NCBI RefSeq assembly: GCF_001191005.1
Contig: NZ_CP012201.1
Location: 3,038,001-3,102,000, forward strand
Source of the DNA: Massilia sp. NR 4-1
GTDB taxonomy: Bacteria > Pseudomonadota > Gammaproteobacteria > Burkholderiales > Burkholderiaceae_D
Direction of reading: 5' to 3'
Length of the DNA: 64,000 bases
Part shown: piece by piece, positions 7,563 to 17,335 of the stretch
Numbering within the stretch: the stretch's first letter is position 1
Layout: every line of letters begins with the position of its first letter
The notes under the pieces: generated by a model
What the model was told of the DNA's origin: nothing
Database searches by the model: none
Seen by the model: only the letters and a program-made list of their open reading frames with translations
Translations under genes and position numbers: made by a program

Positions 7563-9620
7563 TTACCAGACGCGCACGCGCTGCTGCGGCGCCAGGTACA
7601 GCTTTTGGCCGGGCTGCACGTCGAAAGCCGGATACCACGGGTCCAGATTGCGCACGGTGTAGGTGCGCCATTTGGCGGGCGCGTGGCCGTCGGTGGCGAT
7701 CTGGTTGCGCAGGGCGGCGTCGCGTTCCTTGTCGCGCCAGCTTTGCGCATAGCCGAGGAAGAACTGGCGGTCGGCGTCCGGCGTAACCGGCTTGCCGGCC
7801 AGCGAGACGCGGTAGGCGTCGTAAGCGGCGGCCAGGCCGGCCAGGTCGGCCAGGTTCTCGCTCAGCGTCAGCTGGCCGTCAAGCTTGAGGTCGGGGAAGG
7901 CTTCATACGCCGAGTACTGCGCCACCAGGGCGGCCGAGGCTTGGCGGAAGTGCTCGCCGTCTTCCTTGGTCCACCAGTCGCGCAGACGGCCGGCGGCGTC
8001 GAACTGGGCGCCCTGGTCGTCGAAGCTGTGGCTGATCTCGTGGCCGATGATGGCGCCGATGCCGCCGTAATTCATGGCGTCGCTGGCGTTCTGGTCGAAG
8101 TATGGCGCTTGCAGGATGGCGGCCGGGAAGTTGAGCGCGTTCTGCATCGGCAGGTTGACGGCATTCACCAATTGCGGCGGCATGGTCCACTCGGTGCGGT
8201 CGATTTTTTGGCCCAGCTTGGCCAGCTGCTGCTTGTAGCGGAAGCTTTCGGCGCGCAGCGCGTTGCCGAAGGCGTCGCCGGCCTTGATCTCCAGGCCTTT
8301 ATAGGATTTCCACTGGTCGGGATAGCCGACACCCACGTACAGGCTGGCCAGCTTGGCCTGGGCTTCCTTCTTGGTGGCGGGCGCCATCCAGTCCAATTTG
8401 TCGATGCGCTGGTGGAAGGCGGCCACGATGTTTTTCACCATTTCCTGCACGCGCGCCTTGGCTGCGGGCGGGAAATCCTGCGCCACATACAGCTTGCCGA
8501 CGGCATCGTCCATGGCGGCGTTGGTCGCGATCAGGCCGCGCTTCCAGCGCACCTGCTGCTGCGGGGTGCCGCTCAGGGTACGGCCGTAAAAGTCGAAGCG
8601 CTGGTCGCCGAAGGCCTTGGGCAGATAGCCGCTGAAGTGGTTGACCGTATGGAAGGCCAGGAAGTCCTTCCAGGTATCGACCGCCATGTCCTGCACCAGG
8701 GCGGCGGCGCCGGTGATGGCGCTTGGATGGTAGACGATGAATTTCTGCTGGCGCGCCAGGCCGGCGCTGCGGAAGAAGGCTTTCCAGTCCAGGCCGGGCG
8801 CCTTGGCGGCGAAGTCCTTGTCGCTCCACACATTATTGGCTTTCTGGATGTCGGCCGAATCGGTGCGGCTGGCGTGGGACTGGGCGATCTTGCGCTCCAG
8901 CTCGAACACGCGGGCGGCACGCGCTTCCGGATCGGAGAAGCCGGCCAGCTTCAGCATGGCGGCGATATGCGCCTGGTAGGCGGTGCGCAGCTTGGCCATG
9001 CGCTCGTTGTCTTCCAGGTAGAAGGCGCGGTCCGGCAGGCCCAGGCCGCCTTGCAGCAGATACGGGATATTGTGTTCGGGGTCGTTCAAGCCTTGGGCGA
9101 TCCACAGGCCGAACAGGTTTTCGGTGAAGAAGTTGGTGTTATTCAGGGGATCGACGTCGGCGCGCAGGCTGGCGCCCAGGGCGCGCGCCAGGGCCGCGCG
9201 GTCCTTGATGGCGGCGATCTTTTTCAGTTCCGCCTGCAGTGGCGCGGCGCCGCGCGCCTCAATGCCGGCCTCGTCCATATACGTGCTGTAGAAGTCGGCC
9301 ACCTTGCGCGCTTCGGAGCCGGGCGCAGCTTTGGCCGCGCCTTCGATCAGCTTGACGATGCGTTCATTGGTCTGCGTGGCCAGGGCAGCGCCCGCGCCCC
9401 AGCTGCTGCGGTCGGCCGGGATGTCGGTGGCGGCCAGCCAGTCGGCATTGGCATAGCCGAAGAAATCGTCGCCCGGCAGGACGGCGGCGGCAATGCCGGC
9501 GGGTGCGGCCGCAGGCGGCGCAGCCTGGGCAGCGAGGGCTGGAACAAAGCTCAGGTTGGCGCCGCACAAGGCGACAGCCAGGGCGGTTTTCAGCGGCAAC
9601 GCCCGGATAAAAGCTTGCAT
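7563..9620 (-). CDS. M13-family zinc endopeptidase (neprilysin/PepO-like)
   Basis: A 685-residue exported metallopeptidase. ATG 9620 is chosen because MQAFIRALPLKTALAVALC starts a signal peptide ending at ALAAQAA; upstream in-frame codons encode unlikely residues. The zinc site is HEISH at 527-531, with the downstream glutamate in ENLADLAG (Glu588). The substrate-binding region NAVNLPMQNALNFPAAILQ precedes the active site. The C-terminus (QPGQKLYLAPQQRVRVW) is the usual M13 ending; family members end in a conserved Trp. It probably degrades oligopeptides in the periplasm. The methyltransferase gene lies just downstream. Confidence 0.93.
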   Translation of the reverse strand: MQAFIRALPLKTALAVALCGANLSFVPALAAQAAPPAAAPAGIAAAVLPGDDFFGYANADWLAATDIPADRSSWGAGAALATQTNERIVKLIEGAAKAAPGSEARKVADFYSTYMDEAGIEARGAAPLQAELKKIAAIKDRAALARALGASLRADVDPLNNTNFFTENLFGLWIAQGLNDPEHNIPYLLQGGLGLPDRAFYLEDNERMAKLRTAYQAHIAAMLKLAGFSDPEARAARVFELERKIAQSHASRTDSADIQKANNVWSDKDFAAKAPGLDWKAFFRSAGLARQQKFIVYHPSAITGAAALVQDMAVDTWKDFLAFHTVNHFSGYLPKAFGDQRFDFYGRTLSGTPQQQVRWKRGLIATNAAMDDAVGKLYVAQDFPPAAKARVQEMVKNIVAAFHQRIDKLDWMAPATKKEAQAKLASLYVGVGYPDQWKSYKGLEIKAGDAFGNALRAESFRYKQQLAKLGQKIDRTEWTMPPQLVNAVNLPMQNALNFPAAILQAPYFDQNASDAMNYGGIGAIIGHEISHSFDDQGAQFDAAGRLRDWWTKEDGEHFRQASAALVAQYSAYEAFPDLKLDGQLTLSENLADLAGLAAAYDAYRVSLAGKPVTPDADRQFFLGYAQSWRDKERDAALRNQIATDGHAPAKWRTYTVRNLDPWYPAFDVQPGQKLYLAPQQRVRVW

Positions 9621-9861
9621 AAATTGGTCCCTTATTATTTGCGTGGTCAAATTATTGGCACAATGCGCCAGAATCGACTGTAGGCAAGCCGGCGTTTTCC
9701 GGCGAGGGCCATGCGACAAACTGCAGCTGCGGCCGACCAAGTGCAGAAATCGCGGAATGCAGTGCGGCAATGCCACGTCCCTCTTAACAAAACACTTCTG
9801 CGCGTCGGAGAATCCCTATATAGTTCACTTACAGCAACGCACTAATAATCAGGAGAGACAT

Positions 9862-10689
9862 ATGAAACTTGAGGCCCTATTCCAGAACCCCACAGCGTTG
9901 CCCACGGCGCCCAAGGTGGTCGATGAGCTGATCAGCAGTTTCGACAAGGCCAGCGTCTCGACCGAGGACATCGCCAAGAAACTGTCGGCCGACCCGGTGC
10001 TCAGCGCCAAGCTGCTGCGCCTGGCCAATTCCGCCTACTACCACGTGTCGCGCAGCATCGGCACGGTGGAGGACGCGGTGCTGATGCTGGGCTTTGTCAC
10101 GGTGCGCACCCTGGTCATCAGCTCGGGCCTGGTGAGCGGCTTCAAGACCGTGCCGGGACTGGACCTGAAACAATTCTGGCGCTACAGCCTGCACACCGCC
10201 GTGGCCGCCAAATGGATCGCCAAGAAGACGCGCGAAAATTCCGACCTCGCCTTCACCATCGGCATGATGCACGCCATCGGCCAGTTGGTGATGCACGCCG
10301 CCATGCCGGAACAGGCCATGCAGATGGACAAGGTGGCCGGCCCGCTCGACTCGCGCCGCCTGGATGCCGAACAAGCTTCCTTCGGCTACGGTTTCGCCGA
10401 TGTCGGCGCCGAGCTGGCGCGCCGCTGGAAGTTCCCGGAAAGCTTCGCCGACACCATCGCCGCCTTCCCCAATCCGCTCGAGCGCACGCCACCGAACAAG
10501 CTGGCCGCCGTGATCCACCTGGCCGCCTGGCGCGCCCGCATCGATGAAAGCAAGCTCAGCCCGGACGAAATCGCCGCCTGCTATCCGACCGAGATCGCCG
10601 CCGCCCTGGGCCTGGCCGAGAATGCGCTGATTGACGAAATGCCAAATCCTGATGAGCTGAGCGCCGGCCTGGACGAGCTGATCCGCTAA
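9862..10689 (+). CDS. HDOD-domain signalling protein
   Basis: A 275-residue cytoplasmic protein. The HDOD domain covers about residues 8-205, with the family features LPTAPKVVDELI, DPVLSAKLLRLANSAYY and SIGTVEDAVLMLGFVTVRTLV. HDOD domains are catalytically silent relatives of HD phosphohydrolases and act in signalling, often tied to motility or c-di-GMP. No GGDEF or EAL domain is attached. AGGAGAGA at 9851-9858 precedes ATG 9862. A terminator follows, and the next gene resembles the flagellar chaperone FliT, which fits a motility connection but does not prove one. Confidence 0.88.
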   Translation: MKLEALFQNPTALPTAPKVVDELISSFDKASVSTEDIAKKLSADPVLSAKLLRLANSAYYHVSRSIGTVEDAVLMLGFVTVRTLVISSGLVSGFKTVPGLDLKQFWRYSLHTAVAAKWIAKKTRENSDLAFTIGMMHAIGQLVMHAAMPEQAMQMDKVAGPLDSRRLDAEQASFGYGFADVGAELARRWKFPESFADTIAAFPNPLERTPPNKLAAVIHLAAWRARIDESKLSPDEIAACYPTEIAAALGLAENALIDEMPNPDELSAGLDELIR

Positions 10690-10707
10690 ACCACCGCGCT
10701 GCCTGCT

Positions 10708-10753
10708 GGCCGCTGCCGCCCTGCTTTGGGGTCGCAGCGGCTTTCTCTTTTTA
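10708..10753 (+). terminator. Terminator after the HDOD gene
   Basis: GCCGCTGC near 10709-10716 pairs with GCAGCGGC near 10734-10741 and is followed by CTTTCTCTTTTT. Confidence 0.75.
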
Positions 10754-10861
10754 CAAGGTCTGAAAATATTTCAAAATATTTTCCAAAAACCCTAAAGTTC
10801 CCGCTGAGGCCGACGTTAATCCAGACAAGCGGTACTCCATTTACACTTTCCGGGACCAGAT

Positions 10862-11128
10862 ATGACCTCCAGTGAAGTCCTCTCGATGTACGAAAATATT
10901 GCCGGGCTGACCAATAAAATGGTCGTTGCCGCGCAAGCGAGCGACTGGAACGGCCTGGACCGCCTGGAAAACCAATGCGCCGCCGCCTCGGTCGCCACCA
11001 TCAGCGGCGTGCCTGCCTTGGCCGGCGCCGCGCGCCAGCGCAAAATCGAGCTGCTCAAGCAAATCCTGGCCAACGACCGCGCCATCCGCGACGTCACCGA
11101 ACCCTGGGTGGCACAACTCAACGGCTAA
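10862..11128 (+). CDS. FliT-like flagellar export chaperone
   Basis: An 88-residue all-helical protein. The pattern MTSSEVLSMYENIAGLTNKMVVAAQASDWNGLDRLENQC and the C-terminal ELLKQILANDRAIRDVTEPW match betaproteobacterial FliT proteins. FliT holds the filament cap protein FliD before export and can modulate FlhDC. No other flagellar structural gene is in the window, so this is an isolated copy. No strong Shine-Dalgarno is visible. A possible sigma-28 promoter (TAAAGTTC then GCCGACGT) lies 45-70 bases upstream. A terminator follows at 11150. Confidence 0.7.
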   Translation: MTSSEVLSMYENIAGLTNKMVVAAQASDWNGLDRLENQCAAASVATISGVPALAGAARQRKIELLKQILANDRAIRDVTEPWVAQLNG

Positions 11129-11149
11129 GCCTCCGCCGCACCAGCAAAC

Positions 11150-11173
11150 CAAGCGCCCACCGGGCGCTTTTTT
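11150..11173 (+). terminator. Terminator after the FliT-like gene
   Basis: AAGCGCCC pairs with GGGCGCTT around a very short loop, followed by TTTTTT. It is 22 bases after the stop codon. Confidence 0.85.
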
Positions 11174-11186
11174 CATTCCCGTTTGC

Positions 11187-11318
11187 GCCAAATCAAAAAA
11201 TGCCCAACCTTGGTGCCTGGCACCAGAGGTGGACATTCTTTGATCTAAATCAGTCAATGTTCCACCCTGGCGCCTCGGCGGCCCCGCCTGACACCAGGGT
11301 AGGACATTTGTTGAGATT
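11187..11318. repeat. Two tandem palindromic repeat elements of the GGTGCCTGGCACC family
   Basis: The first unit (11187-11243) has ATCAAA...CCTTGGTGCCTGGCACCAGAGG...TTTGAT and forms a long stem. The second (11245-11315) has CAATGTTCCACCCTGG facing CCAGGGTAGGACATTTG around a GC-rich loop. They fill the gap between two convergent genes. Flanks and cores match those at 4.16, 18.2 and 32.6 kb. Confidence 0.7.
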
Positions 11319-11320
11319 TA

Positions 11321-12544
11321 TTAAAGGTCTTGGGATTCTTCGATGGCGAGGCGCAGGGCCAGGGCGATGCCTTCGGCGGCCACGCCGATCTCGGCCAGCG
11401 AAGGGAAGCTCGGGGCGATGCGGATGTGGCGGTCGAGTGGGTCGCGGCCGTAAGGGAAGGCGGCGCCGGCCGGGGTCAGGGTGATGCCGGCATCTTTGGC
11501 CAGGCCCACGGTGCGGCGCGCTTGGCCTTCGGGCGTGACGAGGTCGATGAAGTAGCCGCCTTGCGGCACGGTCCAGCTCACGCCTTCCACCTCGCCCAGC
11601 CATTTGCCGAACTGGTCGAGCACGGCGTCGAATTTGGGCTTGAGCAGCTGGCGGTGGCGCTCCATCAGGGCGGCGACATTGTCGGCGTTTTTCAGGAAGC
11701 GCACGTGGCGCAGCTGGTTGACCTTGTCCGGGCCGATGCTGCGGATGCCGGCATTGGCCGTCCACCAGGCGATATTGGCCGGGGACGCCGCCAGCGCAGC
11801 CAGGCCGGAGCCGGCCCAGGTGACCTTGGACGTCGAGGCGAACACGAAGGCGCGGTCGGGATGGCCGGCCTTGGCGCATTCGTCGAGGATTTCGGGTATG
11901 GCGATGCGCTCTTCACCCAGGTGGTGGAAGCGGTAGGCGTCATCCCACAGCAGGCGGAAGTCGGGCGCGGCGGTTTTCATCGCGGCCAAGCGGCGCACCG
12001 CGCTGTCGGAGTAGACGGCGCCGCCCGGATTGCTGTACTTCGGCACGCACCACATGCCTTTGATGCGCGCATCGGCGGCCACCAGTTTTTCCACCAGGTC
12101 CATATCGGGACCGTCGTCACCCATCGGGATATTGATCATCTTGATGCCGCGCTTTTCGCAAATCGAGAAGTGGCGGTCGTAGCCTGGCACCGGGCACAGG
12201 AAGCTGACCTGGCCCTGCTCCAGCCAAGGCGCATGGTCAGGCGCGCCGTTCAGCAGGTGGTAGACGATCACGTCATGCATCAGCGACAGGCTGGCGCTGC
12301 TGTCGACCACGACCTGCGCGGCCGGCACGGCCAACAGCTCGGCGAACAGGGCGCGCGCTTCAGGCAGGCCGACGCCACCGCCATAGTTGCGGGTGTCGGT
12401 GCCGTCGGCGGCCAGATAGTTGTCGAGCGGCGCCATCAGCTCATTGGACAGGTCCAGCTGTTCCGGCGCGGGTTTGCCGCGCGACATATCCAGTTTGAGT
12501 TTGCGTTCTTTGAAGGCGTCGTACAGCGATTGCGTGGAAGTCAT
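11321..12544 (-). CDS. PLP-dependent class I aminotransferase (Asp_aminotransf-type)
   Basis: A 407-residue cytoplasmic fold-type I PLP enzyme. Visible features are the N-terminal MSRGKPAPEQLDLS, the substrate/PLP region YGGGVGLPEAR, DDAYRFHHL with the PLP-ring Asp, and the Schiff-base lysine in ASTSKVTWAGSG. The carboxylate-binding arginine is probably in HIRIAPSFPS near the C-terminus. Sequence style and length fit the group annotated as alanine/aspartate-type aminotransferases (Pfam Asp_aminotransf); the exact amino acid pair is uncertain. ATG 12544 is preferred because GAAAGAG lies just upstream and the preceding residues are atypical. It ends three bases from the palindromic repeats. Confidence 0.88.
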   Translation of the reverse strand: MTSTQSLYDAFKERKLKLDMSRGKPAPEQLDLSNELMAPLDNYLAADGTDTRNYGGGVGLPEARALFAELLAVPAAQVVVDSSASLSLMHDVIVYHLLNGAPDHAPWLEQGQVSFLCPVPGYDRHFSICEKRGIKMINIPMGDDGPDMDLVEKLVAADARIKGMWCVPKYSNPGGAVYSDSAVRRLAAMKTAAPDFRLLWDDAYRFHHLGEERIAIPEILDECAKAGHPDRAFVFASTSKVTWAGSGLAALAASPANIAWWTANAGIRSIGPDKVNQLRHVRFLKNADNVAALMERHRQLLKPKFDAVLDQFGKWLGEVEGVSWTVPQGGYFIDLVTPEGQARRTVGLAKDAGITLTPAGAAFPYGRDPLDRHIRIAPSFPSLAEIGVAAEGIALALRLAIEESQDL

Positions 12545-12908
12545 AAGCTCTTTCAAGGATGAAGCGCAGGCGCGCGGGCGCCCTGAATGACATTCCGGGC
12601 AAGACATTGTACTGGGAATCAGGGAAGGGGGTAGGGAGAGCGAGCGCCAGGTATCTCCTGGCGTCGCCCAGCTGCCGGTTGCATCCGGCGTTCACGCGCC
12701 GCAGTAGGCGTCATGAACCGCTTCCAGAACAGGTGGTTTCCTCAACCTTATCTGCTTGCCGCGCCACGCTATCGTTGGTGACTGCGCCAGAACCTGAACC
12801 GTTTTTCGTTGTGGTGCTAAGTGACCACGAAGCCAGTATATCGCAGATTAATTTTTTATGTCGAGCACTAAATAGAACTAGGCATTAAGGACTATTACTT
12901 GCAAGAAG
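12545..12908. other. 364-base intergenic region between fimV-like and aminotransferase genes
   Basis: Both flanking genes read leftward, so this holds the aminotransferase promoter and leader. The first 60 bases after the fimV-like stop are AT-rich. On the minus strand TATACT near 12835-12840 is a fair -10 element, and GTGGT/ACCAC near 12815-12830 can pair. I find no convincing reading frame, and no structured RNA that I can name. Confidence 0.4.
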
Positions 12909-14693
12909 CTAGGCTGTACCGTGCTCCACGATGTCGGTCAGTACCGGCTCGGGCGGCAGCAGTTCCTCGGGCTTGGATTCAGCCTTTGGTGCGGCCACTT
13001 CTTCCGGTTTCTTCTTGCGCCAGGACTGCCAGATTTTCAGCGGACCGGACGACATCCTGGCGCGCCGTTTGCGCACGAAATGGACAATCGTGGCGATCAC
13101 GGCCAGCAGCGCGATAGCGCCGCCCGCGATCATCGTCATCAGGCGCGAGCGGGTCATCTGTTTCGGCTTCTCCGGCGGTGCGGCAGGCTTGGCAGCCTTC
13201 ACCGCTGCCGAGGCTGCTGGCGCTGAGGCTGCCGACGCAACGGACGCCGAAGCCGACGCCGGTGTTGTCGCCGCCTCCGCCCCTTTCGCAGCCGCCGCAT
13301 GCTCTGCCGAAGCCGCATGCTCTCCTTTTGCCTGCGCATCAGGCTCAGCCTTGGCTGCCGGTGCCGCTGCATCATGCTCAGCCTTGGCCGCTGCCGACGC
13401 GGCCTGCGCCGCCGAACTGGCCGGCTCCGATTTTGCCGGCGGTGCATGGTCAGCTTTCGCGGCAGCAGAGGCAGCATGGCTCCCTTGCGCCACGCTTGCG
13501 GCAGAGGCCGCAGCCGATGCCGACGGCTCGACCTTGGCAGCGACTGCGCCGGAGGATGCCGAGGCGCCATGCGCAGCATTGGCGGTGGCTGCGCCGTGTA
13601 CAGCCTTGACGGCGGCTGCCCCCGGCCCGGCCGGCGCGGCATATTCCGCTTTCGCCGTCGCAGCACCTTGCGCCACCGCGCCCGCTGCGGCAGGCGCCAA
13701 GGCAGTCTGCAAGACTTTCACCTTGCCTTCCAGATCGTTGAGCTTGCTGCTGATCGCGCTGTTCTGCGCATCCAGGGCCTGGCATTGCTTGAGGCGCTGG
13801 TCGAGCTGGGCCGGCGAGCACGACTGCCCTCCCCCCGTCTTGCCACGCTTGATGGCGGCCACGCTGGCGGGCAAGGCCAGCGCAGCTGTCGCAGCCTCTT
13901 TCCCCTTCCAAGCCGCAGGCGCGCTGGCCGGCGCGGACGCCGGCATGGCATGCGCCGCCCGTCTGGCCGTCGCGCGCGCCAGGGCGGCAGACAGCTCGGC
14001 ATCGCTCGGCGCCGTACCAGCGCTAGCGTCGGCCGCAGAGGCCGCGCTCTTCGGCGGCGTACTGCTCAGCTTGGCTGCGGCGCTCACCGGCGTCACCGAC
14101 ACGGCTTCCTGCGCGCCAGTCTGCGCCGCGACGGTGGGCGCTTTCGGCGTAGGCGGCTTGGCAGCGGGCGCTTCCGGCGCGCCGGAGCGGCTGCTCAGCT
14201 CAGCCATCACCGCATTCCCCGCCAATGCCGGCCGGCCGCTGCCGCCATCGGCCGGTCCGGCGGCGCTGCGGACCGGGGCCGGGTCGGGCGTCAGCCACAA
14301 GCTCGCGGTGCGCACGGTCTGCCGTCCACCGCCGCTGAATTCGAAGAAAATGTGCAGCAACTCGCCGTCGATCGGCCGTTGCGTGCTCAGGTGCAGCACG
14401 CGCCGCTTGTCGCGCTTGACGACGGCGATATTCAAGCCGGACAGCGCCGGATGCATGCTGATGCTGGCGCCCTTGAACACATCGGGCCGCGCCAGCCGCG
14501 CCTGCAGGTCGGCCAGCTCGTCGGCCGTCAGGTCGACCAGTTCGATATCGGCCGACAATTGCTGGCCGATATGGGAATGCACCACCACTTCGCCCAGCTC
14601 CACGGCGCCGGCGGCAGCCGGCAGCCACGCGGCGGCGCACAGCAGCGCGCGCCAGCAGCGGAGGATGGAAGGACGGGGTAAAAGCTGCATCAT
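12909..14693 (-). CDS. fimV: FimV/HubP-family inner-membrane protein, short form without the C-terminal TPR domain
   Basis: A 594-residue protein. A signal peptide (to about residue 29) is followed by the conserved FimV/HubP N-terminal domain, VELGEVVVHSHIGQQLSAD to about residue 135. A long Ala/Lys/Glu/Ser low-complexity region (about 140-520) is interrupted by a short coiled coil (LKQCQALDAQNSAISSKLNDLEGKVKVLQ). One transmembrane helix lies near residues 518-540 (MIAGGAIALLAVIATIVHFV). FimV proteins organise polar type IV pili and flagella through a periplasmic peptidoglycan-binding part and a cytoplasmic TPR domain. Here only about 55 cytoplasmic residues follow the helix, and no LysM is obvious. 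Confidence 0.8.
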   Translation of the reverse strand: MMQLLPRPSILRCWRALLCAAAWLPAAAGAVELGEVVVHSHIGQQLSADIELVDLTADELADLQARLARPDVFKGASISMHPALSGLNIAVVKRDKRRVLHLSTQRPIDGELLHIFFEFSGGGRQTVRTASLWLTPDPAPVRSAAGPADGGSGRPALAGNAVMAELSSRSGAPEAPAAKPPTPKAPTVAAQTGAQEAVSVTPVSAAAKLSSTPPKSAASAADASAGTAPSDAELSAALARATARRAAHAMPASAPASAPAAWKGKEAATAALALPASVAAIKRGKTGGGQSCSPAQLDQRLKQCQALDAQNSAISSKLNDLEGKVKVLQTALAPAAAGAVAQGAATAKAEYAAPAGPGAAAVKAVHGAATANAAHGASASSGAVAAKVEPSASAAASAASVAQGSHAASAAAKADHAPPAKSEPASSAAQAASAAAKAEHDAAAPAAKAEPDAQAKGEHAASAEHAAAAKGAEAATTPASASASVASAASAPAASAAVKAAKPAAPPEKPKQMTRSRLMTMIAGGAIALLAVIATIVHFVRKRRARMSSGPLKIWQSWRKKKPEEVAAPKAESKPEELLPPEPVLTDIVEHGTA

Positions 14694-14815
14694 CGCTTGG
14701 TAAATTTCTATTGGGTAACTCTATAACGGCCGAAAATTGCAAATTTGAAGGCCGTCCGGCAGATTTCCCTCTGGAGCGCTACACTGTTCCTCCTATTATC
14801 ATCCAAAGGAATGCC

Positions 14816-16213
<1,398 letters not shown>

Positions 16214-16286
16214 CCGCCTGAAGCAGGCTGTGCCATTCTTACGACAGTTGAGTTCTGGCACAACACGTTACCGCAATGAGGATACA

Positions 16287-16523
16287 ATGCAGAAAGTTAG
16301 TTTTGAATTGACATCGGAATACATCGAGCTGAATCAGCTGCTCAAGGTAGTCGGCCTGTGCGACAGCGGCGGCGCCGGCAAGCAGCTGGTTGCCAGCGGC
16401 GCGGTCAAAGTCGATGGCAAGCAGGAACTGCGCAAGACCTGCAAGATCCGCGCCGGCCAGGTCATCAGCCTTGGCGACGTGCGCATCACCGTGGTGCCGG
16501 GAGACGGTAGCGACGGTGCATAA
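16287..16523 (+). CDS. S4-domain RNA-binding protein (YbcJ-like)
   Basis: A 78-residue protein made almost entirely of one S4 RNA-binding domain: ELNQLLKVVGLCDSGGAGKQL followed by GAVKVDGKQELRKTCKI and the terminal strand GQVISLGDVRITVV. E. coli YbcJ is the closest named type; it is thought to bind structured RNA, with no firm role. ATG 16287 has GAGGAT upstream. It lies between fumC and the next small gene on the same strand. Confidence 0.88.
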   Translation: MQKVSFELTSEYIELNQLLKVVGLCDSGGAGKQLVASGAVKVDGKQELRKTCKIRAGQVISLGDVRITVVPGDGSDGA

Positions 16524-16574
16524 GGTGACGTGGTCGATTGAGCAGTATTGTCAATACAGATCAAGGGGAACGCC

Positions 16575-16859
16575 ATGGACGGCCCTCAAGACCACCACCG
16601 CAACCAGGAACGCTTGATCGGCGATCTGCGCCAAGTCATCGAGAACGCGGAAGAGCTGCTCAAAAACACCGACCACCAGACCAGCATGCTGTACCAGGCT
16701 GCGCGCATCAAGCTGGCGCAAGCCCTGCTCAATGCTAACGAGGAGCTGGAGCGTTTTGAAGACGCCCAGTTGCTGCGCATGATTGAAGCCACCCGTGCCG
16801 CCAATGAGGAATTCATGGACGCCACGGGCGAGGCCAAAATCATGCGCGCCTTCCGCTGA
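16575..16859 (+). CDS. DUF883/ElaB-YqjD-like protein lacking the membrane anchor
   Basis: A 94-residue, fully helical and hydrophilic protein. RLIGDLRQVIENAEELLKNT matches the N-terminal part of the ElaB/YqjD/DUF883 family, whose members bind ribosomes and sit on the inner membrane through a C-terminal helix with a glycine-rich motif. No hydrophobic helix is present here; the protein ends ATGEAKIMRAFR. The start at 16575 has AGGGGAA 5 bases upstream. It is therefore either a soluble variant or a look-alike. It is convergent with the DoxX gene 12 bases away. Confidence 0.65.
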   Translation: MDGPQDHHRNQERLIGDLRQVIENAEELLKNTDHQTSMLYQAARIKLAQALLNANEELERFEDAQLLRMIEATRAANEEFMDATGEAKIMRAFR

Positions 16860-16871
16860 CCCTTTTCCCGC

Positions 16872-17333
16872 TTAGGGCTTTTGCCGCGCCAGGATGGAGT
16901 CGATCGAGAACCGTCCTGGCCCGAACACGGCCAGCACCACCAGTAGCACACCCCAGTAGAAGTGGTCGTTGAGCGCGGCCGGGCATTCGAAACCGAAGAG
17001 CTGCGGGTAGGACAGCACGGCCAGGATATTCACCGCCAGCAGGGCCAGCGCCGCCGGACGCATCATCAGGCCGGCAAACAACAGCACCGGCAGCAGCAGC
17101 TCGCCGCCCGCGCCCAGATAGGCCGCCAGATCGGGCGGCAAGAGCGGCACCTTGTACTCATCGTTGAACAAGGCCAGCGTGGCGCTCCAGTCGCTCACCT
17201 TCAGCAAACCGGCTTTGAAAAACTGCGACCCCACATAGAAACGCAGCACCAGCGACAGCATCGAGCCGCCCCAATCGCTCAGGTTGGCGTCATAACGGCT
17301 CAGTTGGCGGTGCAAGCCCAGAATTGCATTCAT
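16872..17333 (-). CDS. bufD: DoxX-family membrane protein of a bufferin operon (BufD-type)
   Basis: A 153-residue inner-membrane protein with four hydrophobic segments. DoxX features are LVLRFYVGSQFFKAGLLKVSDW, LAAYLGAGGELLLPVLLFAGL and DHFYWGVLLVVLAVFGPG. In bufferin operons a DoxX protein accompanies the peptide, the MNIO enzyme and the DUF2063 partner; its role is not firmly known. The ATG at 17333 follows the stop of the preceding fused gene with 2 bases between (TGA GT ATG), so translation is probably coupled. The upstream in-frame start inside the preceding gene is rejected for that reason. Confidence 0.82.
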   Translation of the reverse strand: MNAILGLHRQLSRYDANLSDWGGSMLSLVLRFYVGSQFFKAGLLKVSDWSATLALFNDEYKVPLLPPDLAAYLGAGGELLLPVLLFAGLMMRPAALALLAVNILAVLSYPQLFGFECPAALNDHFYWGVLLVVLAVFGPGRFSIDSILARQKP

Positions 17334-17335
17334 AC

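Noticed and set aside
7005..9683. 892-codon plus-strand frame opposite the methyltransferase and M13 peptidase
   Set aside because: Antisense artefact of GC-rich coding DNA. The opposite strand encodes complete proteins with catalytic motifs.
12545..12908. Possible small RNA (6S, 4.5S or similar) in the intergenic region
   Set aside because: I could pair only short stems and found no conserved RNA signature. A covariance-model search (Rfam) would be needed; no hit is claimed.
12931..14703. 590-codon plus-strand frame opposite the fimV-like gene
   Set aside because: Ala-rich codons read backwards remain open. The minus strand has the conserved FimV domain, signal peptide and membrane helix.
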